Below are positions 32,866 to 41,501 of a DNA stretch of 64,000 nucleotides, piece after piece. The notes below the pieces were generated by a model. That model was given only the letters and a program-made list of their open reading frames with translations, was not told where the DNA came from and searched no databases. The DNA comes from Roseburia hominis (GTDB taxonomy: Bacteria > Bacillota > Clostridia > Lachnospirales > Lachnospiraceae), in NCBI GenBank assembly GCA_040702975.1, contig CP159990.1, positions 2,790,001 through 2,854,000 of the forward strand. The letters run 5' to 3'. The stretch's first letter is position 1. Each line of letters starts with the position of its first letter. A program made the position numbers and the translations under genes.

Positions 32866-34556
32866 TCACTTTTCCAGCACTACCCTACATCTCTTTTTAT
32901 AAAAAGCAATTCCATATTTGACAATTTTTTCTATGCCATCTTTTCGGAGAGCGGCATCATATCTCTTTTCTTCAATCTGCCTAAGCGCATCCGAACAACC
33001 TTTTTTCAAATTACCATCCTCTGCATACTTAATCTCAATCACCACGCCGATATCTTCCTGCGTTCTGATCAAAATATCACTGTATCCCTCTCCCGATTCT
33101 ACGTTAGACTCTACATCCCAATTATCCTCATACTGCAAAAGCCCAAGCAGCATACCATGATAGAAACTCTCTTTTCTATCTCTCCTTACGGCAGTATCAC
33201 GGATACTAATGGTATTCCACAAATACTCTTTCAACAATGTTTCTATTATCGCTGCATCACCACTCGGAAACGCCTCGCAGAGTTGCTCCAGCTTCTTTGT
33301 ATCAGTCCTGGTCTCTTCTTTAAACCATTCCTGAATCTGCTTCACAAATAGCTCCTGAATCTCTCGATTGGGAATCATAAGTTCAAATTTCCCCCCGAAC
33401 TCTGCCCCCTCTGCGTTAAATACCCCGTGGTAAACAGTACGCTCCAAAGATTCTCTATAGATTGCTCTAATTCACTATACGTCAACTCCTGATTCACTGA
33501 CTTCACAATACTTTCACCGGCAATCAGGCGTTCTATCTCCCCTTTGGTCTGCCGGTTTGCTTTTCCGATAAAACGCCGCACCATAACATTTCCACTGGTA
33601 TTTGCCCAGTAATTCTCCGGTTTTGCAGTAGGCAAGTCCAGCAGCACGTCGCAATAATTTATCACATCCCATGGACAATATACCGATACATTACCAAAAT
33701 GATATCCGTCATACCATTCCCGTATCACATCCGCATGCGCTGCCAGACCATAGGACTTCAACATCTCCCTGACCTCCGCATCCGTAAAACCAAAGAATTC
33801 GTCATATCTGCTGTCTGTAATCGTATGTGTTTTCAGATTATTCAACCCCGTAAATATACTTTCCTTAGAAATCCGAAGACACCCCGTCAGAACTGCAAAA
33901 TATAAATATTCATTCGTCTTCAAAGCGCTACTGAACAGATTACGAATTAAACTGACCATTTCTTCATAATATCCTGACTGGAATGCCTTATCAAGCGGTA
34001 CATCATATTCATCAATCAAAAGGATTACCTTGCTGTCATAATGTTTGAAAAGAAGCTGCGACAAAGTCTTAAGGCTCGTCAAAAGGTTCGCTTCATTCAT
34101 GGTAAAAAAACCATCCTTGCCAACATTGACCAATGAGCGATATCTATTTTTATCATCTTCCGTCAGTTTACTACTCTCCTCCAAAAATGAAAACCTTGAC
34201 GCTTCCATGCCAATCACATAACGCAATCCATCACTTGCGGCCTGATAACTTAGTCCCTCCACATTCTTAAGCGTAATGGACACCACCGGGAATTTTCCCA
34301 TGTATGCCTCACATATTTCCTTTTCCTGCGATATCTTCAACCCATCAAACAGCTTCTTGTCCGTACCAAATTCAAAAAAAGTCTTCAGCATACTCATATT
34401 CAGGGATTTTCCAAATCGCCTGGGACGAGTAAACAGATTTACTTTGCCCCAATTACGGAGAAGCTGCGCAATCAGCATGGTCTTATCTACGTAATAAAAG
34501 CTCTCTTGCGAAAACTCTTCAAAATTCTCAATCCCGATTGGAAGCTTTTTTCTCAT
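32866..34556 (-). pseudogene. AAA-ATPase-like / PD-(D/E)XK nuclease protein, frameshifted
   Basis: Two overlapping frames give one protein. Frame 1 (33375-34556) holds the AAA-ATPase-like domain: LPIGIENFEEFSQESFYYVD, VNLFTRPRRFGKSLNMSMLK (Walker A-like), VILLIDEYDVPLDKAF (Walker B) and SVLFTTGYLTQRG. Frame 2 (32866-33447) continues with FELMIPNREIQELFVKQIQE and the C-terminal nuclease-type domain SGEGYSDILIRTQEDIGVVI, EIKYAEDG (Asp...Glu-x-Lys). One added base in the run of six G (33391-33396) would restore a 560-residue protein of the usual length. Such genes are multi-copy in gut bacteria; their function is unproven. The shift could be real, programmed, phase-variable or a sequencing error. 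Confidence 0.8.
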
Positions 34557-34614
34557 ATATACGTTCACTCCTTCCCATCCACCATCACAATACCACCCTA
34601 TTCTTTTCTGTTAT

Positions 34615-36018
34615 TTAACTACATAATGCCATGATATCATCAAGCCCTACAAGAATAATTTTATCATCTTTTTGTGCCGCTTCAATAACCGCGTCCGTGA
34701 ACCCGCCTTTAGAGAAAAGCACAAACCACGTCTTATTCCGGTTCTTGGAAAATATATCCGCCTTCTCCATCAGCTTTTTTACCACGCCCAAATCTAGCTT
34801 TTCATTTCGCCATTTGCACTCGCAAATGAGATAATCCGCACCGTCATTCGCAATTAGGTCAATTTCAACCTGTGAATGACTTACCGGATTGGTTCCCCAC
34901 CATCTGCCAATTGCTGTAAACAAAATTGGCAAATCACCAACTGCGTTTTTAGCCAAAAGATACTCCCGGCATATTCTTTCAAATACAATTCCCATGTAAT
35001 CGTTGTAGTTCGGCTCGATTCTCCTTTGCATCACCGCGTCCACAGCACCTGTCTCCACAAGAGAACGATTTGCATAAACATAACGGTACCAGAATCGGAA
35101 CATGAAGTCTGAGATGCCATATAAGGTTCTTCTTGAGGTTTCCTTCTCTCCGAACGGGATTTCTTTATACAAAATCCCAAGCTCGCACAGCACTCCGATA
35201 TACTTCAGACATTTCGCTGTCTCTTCTCCGATTTTCGTGGCAATCTCATTGGACTTTGACGCGCCTCCGGCAATCGCTTCAATAATCGCGCTATAGATTC
35301 CCGGCTCCTGAACCTCCTGCCGAAGCAGTAACAGCGGCTCTTCATACAGATATGCCGTCACTCGCAAAAAGGCATTTTTAATATTGTATTCAAAATCTTT
35401 ATCAGGCACAACCTGCTGCAAATAGAGTGCTGTACCGCCAAATGCGCCGTACAGCTTCAATTTATCCTCAGTATCAAATCCTTCTAAAAATTTCATACTG
35501 GTGCGATAATCAAACGATTTCATATGAAGCTGTCCCGTTCTCCGACCGAAAAGAGGACTCTTTGAGCCAAGTACTTCCTTTTCCATGAAGCCCATATAGC
35601 TGCCGCATAAAATGACGAACATCTTACCGTTTTGCAGTCTGTGATCAATCAAATGCTGAAATTCCGACAACAGCGCACGATTCTTTTTTACAAGGTACGG
35701 GAACTCATCAATGACTAAAATCAACCTTTCATCCTGTTGGCGATTATCTATATATGTCAAAGCATTTTCCCATGAAGAAAACGGCTCCAATGTGGTTTCC
35801 CCATAATGTCCGAAAACCAACGCTGAAAACTTTTCCAGGTTCAATTTGTTAGTACTTTGCTCAGCAGAATAGAAAATCGATGACTTATCTTTACAAAATT
35901 CGTTTAACAGTGTGGTTTTTCCAACGCGTCTTCGCCCATACAGTACAAGCATCTGAAAATGGTCGTCAAGATACATTGCATTTAAATTTTCAAGCTCTTT
36001 TTCTCTTCCTACAAACAT
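34615..36018 (-). CDS. ATPase_2-family AAA protein with C-terminal DUF234 nuclease-like domain
   Basis: 467 residues. FVGREKELENLNAMYLDDHF starts the STAND-like ATPase domain; Walker A is VLYGRRRVGKTTLLNEF and Walker B LILVIDEFPYLVKK. A winged-helix region follows (AGGASKSNEIATKIGEETAK then CLKYIGVLCELGILYKE). The DUF234 C-terminus contains SQVEIDLIANDGADYLICEC followed by KWRNEKLDLG, the Asp...Glu-x-Lys pattern of a restriction-like nuclease fold. These proteins are widespread in archaea and anaerobes and of unknown role. It is next to another ATPase/nuclease gene and the unknown operon at 36-41 kb; no functional link is shown. Confidence 0.85.
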   Translation of the reverse strand: MFVGREKELENLNAMYLDDHFQMLVLYGRRRVGKTTLLNEFCKDKSSIFYSAEQSTNKLNLEKFSALVFGHYGETTLEPFSSWENALTYIDNRQQDERLILVIDEFPYLVKKNRALLSEFQHLIDHRLQNGKMFVILCGSYMGFMEKEVLGSKSPLFGRRTGQLHMKSFDYRTSMKFLEGFDTEDKLKLYGAFGGTALYLQQVVPDKDFEYNIKNAFLRVTAYLYEEPLLLLRQEVQEPGIYSAIIEAIAGGASKSNEIATKIGEETAKCLKYIGVLCELGILYKEIPFGEKETSRRTLYGISDFMFRFWYRYVYANRSLVETGAVDAVMQRRIEPNYNDYMGIVFERICREYLLAKNAVGDLPILFTAIGRWWGTNPVSHSQVEIDLIANDGADYLICECKWRNEKLDLGVVKKLMEKADIFSKNRNKTWFVLFSKGGFTDAVIEAAQKDDKIILVGLDDIMALCS

Positions 36019-36088
36019 GTTTCTCCTCTAAATCAGAAATAAAAGTTATTTACTTTCAAGTTAATTATTCCACATGTTTTTGCGTATG

Positions 36089-36559
36089 TCAAGATGTCCT
36101 TGAGAGGATCTCCTCCTCAAAAGCCTGGTACACAGGAGAAAGATCCATATCCCTAATACCAATGTTATGTATGTGGATCACCGCATTGCCTCGAACCGCT
36201 GATATCGCTCTTGCAGAATTGTCTGCGGCACAATAGGCCACATCGTAGGTTCCTTCCGCAATCTGGTCTGTGACACGGGGCAGAGAATAAGCCGAACAGG
36301 CTAACAGATCCTGCATGAGCTGTTTCTTAGCCTCCGTATAAGAAGCACAGTTGATAACCTTTACGGAAATACGGATATCTTTGTCTCCTTCCGCCTGATA
36401 CACATCTTCATACGACTTTGGATAGGGCATGGCATAACGCACCATATGCAGCAGCCCCTGCCGTGCATCCAGCCGGCAATTGACAGGAATATCCCCCTTG
36501 ACAACTGCGCTTTTGGCAGGCCATGAAGAAAAACCGTAAGTTTGTTCCCTATTACCCAT
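36089..36559 (-). CDS. Hypothetical protein, last gene of the LamG-containing operon (156 aa)
   Basis: I do not recognise a family. The soluble 156-residue protein has no signal peptide or membrane helix. Notable segments are RQGLLHMVRYAMPYPKSYED, ISVKVINCASYTEAKKQLMQ and VIHIHNIGIRDMDLSPVYQA. It starts 12 bp after the end of the 1040-residue LamG gene, with a doubled AGGAGGAGG site, so it is co-translated with it. Four cysteines/histidines are scattered without a motif. Its role is probably tied to the operon. Confidence 0.75.
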   Translation of the reverse strand: MGNREQTYGFSSWPAKSAVVKGDIPVNCRLDARQGLLHMVRYAMPYPKSYEDVYQAEGDKDIRISVKVINCASYTEAKKQLMQDLLACSAYSLPRVTDQIAEGTYDVAYCAADNSARAISAVRGNAVIHIHNIGIRDMDLSPVYQAFEEEILSRTS

Positions 36560-36571
36560 ATATGCCTCCTC

Positions 36572-39500
36572 CTATTCAACTTGTTTATAAATAAAAAGTC
36601 GTTCATTATTAAAATCTGTGTCATACAAGCATCGCCCGACCCCGTCATCGGAGTTTTTTGCAAGATGCTCACGGTAGGATTCCCCACTGGGGATGGCAGA
36701 GGGCAGAGTCCCGTCCGGAAACAGGGAAAACTGCATACCCAACGGCAGCTGGGATATCCTGCCATTATCCGAATCCGGATTCGTGCTCCCGTCCACCATC
36801 AGGCAAGCATCATAGACTTTGTAAGCATTATTATCTATAACCGAACCCTTTCCCTGCAGCGGTTCCATCATGCAGACCTCATGATAATTAAAACCAGTGT
36901 TAAAAGGTATCTTCCATGTTGTAGATCCGATTGCAAGAATCTTATTACATTCAAATCCAAAATCGTCTTTCGTGTCCATCATCCGTTTCTCGCTGAGACT
37001 GCATCCAACCGCATTGGCGAAGGTTGCACAAATTGTGGCGCAATCTGTGCAATTTACCACATCGGAATAAGGCATTCCCTGCAGATGTGATAAGAAACGG
37101 GTCAGCAGAAAATACCATCCTTTATTTATATAAACTTTCGTATAAAAAGATTTGCCATCCTTGTCATCGTATTTGAGTTTCAGGGACTTATTTATCGTTG
37201 TCACAATCTTAGAAGCGACGCCTTCCTTTGTCGTCTCCCCCTTCGCCCATGTGCAGGCATACTCCAGAACCTTTACCCAAGGTTCTTTCTTCTCCAATGG
37301 CGCATACGAATCCCATGGCGCGTACGGATCATGCAGAATCCTATAAATCGTATGGGTCGTTTCTGTAATATCTTTCCAATTCCCGCTTCTGTCCTTCTCC
37401 TGCCAACAGAGTTCCACCTCTGAAACGCCAACTCCCAAGGAAGCAAGCTTATGGTTAGGGAATGTAAAGCTGACATAATACGGGACAGAGCTTCCGCCGG
37501 ACATATTCACGTTCACTGTATTGGAATTCCCAAAAAGCTTTTCCTTACTCTTGTCAATACAGCGGATGTCCCTGGAGAATGCATCGTTTACCGTACTTTG
37601 GAAAGATGCCTGGACGATTACATTGCCATGGCCGCCACTGAATGCATCAATTCGATAAGCGGCATGGGAACAGTTCCTATTGCTGCTGGTCCATTCCGGC
37701 ACGGGAACAATATTACGCTTGTTAATTCGCAAAGAAACAGTCGCATCCCCTTGAAGCATATGATGAAACCGAACACTGGACAGCCCGATGTCACAGACTA
37801 TATCCGCGTATTTTTTCCAATGCATCAACAGCTCCGCTGCCAGGACGCCAATGGCAGTGGCATAATAGACCCAGCTCCCTGCCCAGGACGCCGCGGCCAG
37901 AATGCACATCTTGGCAACCATCCAGGCTACCTTCCACCAGCCGAAGCCTGTCAGAATTGCCCGAAGCACATCCACAAGGGCACCGGTGCTCATAAGAAGC
38001 TTAAAAACCTGAAAAATCGTTGCCGGGGTGATGGCTTCCGCAAATAAGGTCCGCAACTGAGGATTTTGGCAGAAGCGCAGCAGGATTTCCATGAGCCTGC
38101 TGCTTGAACCCCTGACGCTTACACCAAACAGGATGCTTATGACGCCGCCCACGACAAGCAGCACAAGCTCTATATACCACTGTGTCAACGGATCAATATC
38201 ATTTGCATCCGCCTGGCACATCGTATAGGAAGAAGCTCTGTCATGCGCCACAAAATAGACTGTATCACCAATCCTGTGGGAAGTGACCGTAAAAGCGGCT
38301 GGCTCTCCATTCTTTCCGCCAAACGCCTCCTGCCGAAACTGCTCCAGTTGTTCCTGCGTCAAAGGCTCTTCCCAGGCTTCCACCGCCTCACTTATATCAC
38401 TGATTTGCTGATTCGAAACTGCGGCAAAAACCTCGCCATACCGCAGCTCGTTACGTTCCCCGATAATATTGCAGGTACATGCATTCCCTCCATCCAACAG
38501 ATGGAAGGAATAGCTGGCAAGAAGCCCCTCCACCTCTGTCTCCGGGGTCTTTTCCGCATATTGCTTTATTTCCTCTGCCGACACCCCTCTCTCCCAGATA
38601 TCAAGCCGGGAGATGCAGCCGGAAAACCAATTCTGACCGCTAGGATTGTTCTCAACCACCTCCGCCCCGATCCTGAGATGCGGGATTGGCAGCAAAATAT
38701 GGATCGGATACAGTCCTGTCAGTGTTGCATCCAGCTCTCCGTTCACATACAGCTTCATCGTGTCGACCGAGTACGTGACGGCAATATTTACCCATTGTCT
38801 TTCTGCTATCTCAGAAACGGAAGACAAAATCGTATCCTCCCCCGTACCGCTGGCTCTCGCCGCTTTGGCATAATATTTTCCGTCTTCCTCTTCTATATAC
38901 AGGGACATACCCGCCCAGTCATTGACATCACCGTTGGCGAAAACCGTATAACGCCCCTCTTCTCTGTCCGGCTCCAGGAACACCCATCCCTGTACCGTAT
39001 AGGAATCATTGCCGCCTCCCGCCGGATTAATATTGTTTTCCCGGTCGATCGTCAGATAAGAGTTGCCATGAAAAAGTGCCCCCTGAGAAACGGCCTGCTG
39101 CATGGATGCCTCCGGGATTATGACCGGAAGACCGCCTATGCGCTCCGCTGCGGGAACTTGAGAAAAATCAAAATATGCCGCCAGCTTGTCTTTAAAGTCC
39201 TGATTGGAAAGGTCTGTCACCATCATGTATCGGTTTACCTGATCGCTGTCCAAGGCGCAGTTAAAGATTCTCACCTGTCTGACCAGACCGCAGAGGCCCT
39301 CCCCGAAAAGGAAGGGTTCACTGTTATCCTGACCGGAACCGTCGATGCTTGCGTAAATATTGGAAACACCATTGATATAAAGGAAAACGGCTGAATTGCT
39401 GTAAACAGCGCAAACATGAGTCCACTCACCTGCGACAACAGTACCCTTGCTGGCAGACGCCATCACAGAGGGATAGCCTTCTATATGCAGGAACAGCTTT

Positions 39501-39694
39501 TCGCCGTCCACACCCATGCTGAAAACGCCCTTTTTGGAAATGATCTGCTTTTTGACAAAGGACTCGCTCGTCCTGATCCAGCCATCTATCGTGAATGGCA
39601 CTGACCCATCCATTTTTATCCCGATTTCGCTACCGCCTTCCACCGTTTTTTCCCCATCCATCGAAAGCACGACATATTGGTATGTATAATTCAA
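36572..39694 (-). CDS. Large protein: two LamG-like domains, membrane segments, transglutaminase-like C-terminus
   Basis: 1040 residues, unrecognised as a whole. Residues about 30-155 and 205-380 are LamG/concanavalin-A-like jelly-rolls (PFTIDGWIRTSE ... EWTHVCAVYSNSAVFLYING; SYTVQGWVFLEP ... QWVNIAVTYSVDTMKLYVNG). Residues 505-525 and 575-625 are hydrophobic (WYIELVLLVVGGVISILFGV; WKVAWMVAKMCILAAASWAG). Around 780-970 a cysteine-peptidase/transglutaminase-like pattern appears: NCTDCATICATFANAVGC (Cys), FNTGFNYHEVCMME (His938), VYDACLMVDGS (Asp). No N-terminal signal peptide. Start codon TTG, with GAGGAGGG 6 nt upstream; no in-frame ATG is nearby. It follows the 332-aa gene by 13 bp. Function unknown; the triad assignment is by eye. 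Confidence 0.75.
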   Translation of the reverse strand: MNYTYQYVVLSMDGEKTVEGGSEIGIKMDGSVPFTIDGWIRTSESFVKKQIISKKGVFSMGVDGEKLFLHIEGYPSVMASASKGTVVAGEWTHVCAVYSNSAVFLYINGVSNIYASIDGSGQDNSEPFLFGEGLCGLVRQVRIFNCALDSDQVNRYMMVTDLSNQDFKDKLAAYFDFSQVPAAERIGGLPVIIPEASMQQAVSQGALFHGNSYLTIDRENNINPAGGGNDSYTVQGWVFLEPDREEGRYTVFANGDVNDWAGMSLYIEEEDGKYYAKAARASGTGEDTILSSVSEIAERQWVNIAVTYSVDTMKLYVNGELDATLTGLYPIHILLPIPHLRIGAEVVENNPSGQNWFSGCISRLDIWERGVSAEEIKQYAEKTPETEVEGLLASYSFHLLDGGNACTCNIIGERNELRYGEVFAAVSNQQISDISEAVEAWEEPLTQEQLEQFRQEAFGGKNGEPAAFTVTSHRIGDTVYFVAHDRASSYTMCQADANDIDPLTQWYIELVLLVVGGVISILFGVSVRGSSSRLMEILLRFCQNPQLRTLFAEAITPATIFQVFKLLMSTGALVDVLRAILTGFGWWKVAWMVAKMCILAAASWAGSWVYYATAIGVLAAELLMHWKKYADIVCDIGLSSVRFHHMLQGDATVSLRINKRNIVPVPEWTSSNRNCSHAAYRIDAFSGGHGNVIVQASFQSTVNDAFSRDIRCIDKSKEKLFGNSNTVNVNMSGGSSVPYYVSFTFPNHKLASLGVGVSEVELCWQEKDRSGNWKDITETTHTIYRILHDPYAPWDSYAPLEKKEPWVKVLEYACTWAKGETTKEGVASKIVTTINKSLKLKYDDKDGKSFYTKVYINKGWYFLLTRFLSHLQGMPYSDVVNCTDCATICATFANAVGCSLSEKRMMDTKDDFGFECNKILAIGSTTWKIPFNTGFNYHEVCMMEPLQGKGSVIDNNAYKVYDACLMVDGSTNPDSDNGRISQLPLGMQFSLFPDGTLPSAIPSGESYREHLAKNSDDGVGRCLYDTDFNNERLFIYKQVE

Positions 39695-39707
39695 ATCATT
39701 CCCTCCT

Positions 39708-40706
39708 CTATATGTACATCGTTACACAAGAGCCAACCCTCACCAGTCTGCCAGAATTACTGTTACTTTCACAGCACTTCATCAGGGAAGATGTGTTCAT
39801 GAGGATGTTCTCAGCGGGCTGCGCAAATTGCAGCATATCTTCCCCATCCTCTGCACTGATCCAGAATGAAGTTTCTAAAACCGCATCTGCCGGCCAGACA
39901 GTGCCATCAGGGACTTTCGCATATATTTTCACATAACCATCGAAGGAAGCGCGCAGATATGCAGAATCCGTAACCTGCTTTGTATTCTCGTCATTTGGGT
40001 CATATACGGCGGACTTGTTCATACCCATCGCGTCATTCACCAAACCATAGATAGTTCCTTTCGGGAGATTCGAAGCCTCTATCAAAATAGACCCTAACCG
40101 TGGCTTACTCTCCGGGTTACTGAAATTATATAGGATTTCATAATCATTACTGGTTCCGGAGAATTCCAATGTAAAATTGCGGACCGCCACGCACCGCTCA
40201 CTGTGTACCCAAGAAATAAAGGCATTGTAGCTGTGAAACACATCCGGCAGCGTCTCATCTGCTGAGTCATTTACAATCCCCACCATGCAAAAATACGGCT
40301 GCCTCCCGTCTACCACCAGAACATCGTCCCCCACCGAAATATCGCCATTTTTCTGCGTTGTTACCTTGACATAGCTTTTACCCTTTGGAGTGAATAGCTT
40401 ATTGTTCTTCCATTTATTTGTATTCATGAAAAGAGAGCAATCTGCGCGGTAAAGCCTGACATAGCCCTCGACACTTTCATCTGTTTCCTGCATGCTCTTA
40501 ACACGGATATATATCGTGTTTGTTCTGCTTAATTTGTCAATTTTCTGGTTTGGATCTTTATCATAATTGCCGCCAAACTCTTCCTGTGGGTTATCCACAA
40601 GTGCGTGGGCAATCATATCTGGCGACGAGCAGTAAGAACCGTGATCCTTTTTGTCGCCTATATCGCTGAGCGATGTCCTTAGCAATAGTTTGTCCTGATA
40701 AGCCAT
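39708..40706 (-). CDS. Hypothetical protein, second gene of the LamG operon (332 aa)
   Basis: Not recognised. The soluble protein has no signal peptide and probably two beta-rich halves: TIYIRVKSMQETDESVEGYV ... VRLYRADCSLFM ... DISVGDDVLVVDGRQPYFCM ... SYNAFISWVHSERCVAVRNF, and ILIEASNLPKGTIYGLVNDA ... AYLRASFDGYVKIYAKVPDG. The second half resembles carbohydrate-binding or Ig-like modules in pattern only. It ends SCVTMYI. A GAGAGGAAA site precedes the ATG. Gene order 150 aa, 332 aa, 1040 aa, 156 aa with short gaps indicates one operon. Confidence 0.75.
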   Translation of the reverse strand: MAYQDKLLLRTSLSDIGDKKDHGSYCSSPDMIAHALVDNPQEEFGGNYDKDPNQKIDKLSRTNTIYIRVKSMQETDESVEGYVRLYRADCSLFMNTNKWKNNKLFTPKGKSYVKVTTQKNGDISVGDDVLVVDGRQPYFCMVGIVNDSADETLPDVFHSYNAFISWVHSERCVAVRNFTLEFSGTSNDYEILYNFSNPESKPRLGSILIEASNLPKGTIYGLVNDAMGMNKSAVYDPNDENTKQVTDSAYLRASFDGYVKIYAKVPDGTVWPADAVLETSFWISAEDGEDMLQFAQPAENILMNTSSLMKCCESNSNSGRLVRVGSCVTMYI

Positions 40707-40803
40707 ACATTTTTCCTCTCTAAAATTTAGTTCCAGATTTTGCTGTTAATCGCATATGTTGCGTTCTTGTTAAGCTCGCTTGAAATTATATGAAATGATT
40801 TCC

Positions 40804-41256
40804 TTATTCCATGTTCTTCAAGCAGAAATTCAAGGATTTGATACGGATAATCTTAATATCAGGCAGAATACCGTCAAGAATAATCTCCAGTGTGATTGCG
40901 TAAGACACTGACTTCTTGCCGTCTTTGCCGATAAAGATTTTCAGCTCCAGCCCCTTCAGCCGGAACTTGATTTTGGAAAAATCGATGAGCCCATTGGCAG
41001 CGTCGTCTGCTGAGCTGCAAACATCGTTTTTGATAGCCTGCACGACCTGTTCCTCATCGAGCTGTTCCTCTTCGACAAGCTCATTAAAGTCAGCAGTCAT
41101 TGCGGAAAGCGTGATGCTCTTGGCCGCTTCGATGGCATCCGACGAGAAAAGGATGGTCATGCCCTCGTCTGAAACCCGATATTCGGCAGTCAGAGCAGTA
41201 CCCATAAACTCAAAATCCAAACTGACTGACATTTGCGGTGCGTTGATTGTATTCAT
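40804..41256 (-). CDS. Hypothetical protein, first gene of the LamG operon (150 aa)
   Basis: Not recognised. 150 residues, soluble, acidic in the middle (ADFNELVEEEQLDEEQVVQA) with a beta-rich C-terminus of alternating hydrophobic/basic residues (FSKIKFRLKGLELKIFIGKD; LEIILDGILPDIKIIRIKSL). It opens the four-gene operon behind a TTGATT-17-TACAAT promoter and a strong AGGAGG site. The alternating beta pattern could form a scaffold or tube-like subunit; this is speculation. Confidence 0.7.
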   Translation of the reverse strand: MNTINAPQMSVSLDFEFMGTALTAEYRVSDEGMTILFSSDAIEAAKSITLSAMTADFNELVEEEQLDEEQVVQAIKNDVCSSADDAANGLIDFSKIKFRLKGLELKIFIGKDGKKSVSYAITLEIILDGILPDIKIIRIKSLNFCLKNME

Positions 41257-41364
41257 GTTGTTATCCTCCTGCTGGGTTAATGTGGTAAAGTGGTGTGAAT
41301 TTATACTGAGGTGAGTAGCGTGTTATTGTGGAGTGTTATCTGTTTAGAATCTTGCTTATGATTT

Positions 41365-41393
41365 ATTGTACCTTAAAATGGATACAAAATCAA
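41365..41393 (-). promoter_or_regulatory. Promoter of the four-gene LamG operon
   Basis: TTGATT, 17-bp spacer, TACAAT on the minus strand, about 110 bp before the 150-aa gene. It separates this operon from the upstream capsule operon. Confidence 0.65.
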
Positions 41394-41465
41394 GAATGTT
41401 GGAGAATATTCCAGGGTTCCTTTTAATGCCTTTTTTTATAGACGTAGAATTAAGTCTTTCATACT

Positions 41466-41486
41466 GAATTTACTTTTTCAATTCAC
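41466..41486. repeat. 21-bp dispersed repeat, copy 2
   Basis: Exact match to 14910-14930; here it lies 16 bp past the stop of the phosphomannomutase gene. Confidence 0.5.
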
Positions 41487-41501
41487 GGCCGCTATCTTCT
41501 T

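Noticed and set aside
38243..39394. A 383-codon plus-strand open frame inside the LamG gene
   Set aside because: Shadow of the minus-strand 1040-aa gene; no Shine-Dalgarno and no recognisable motif.
36089..41256. Prophage or contractile tail cluster
   Set aside because: No portal, terminase, sheath, tube, baseplate, integrase or lysis gene is recognisable; only four genes with LamG-type domains.
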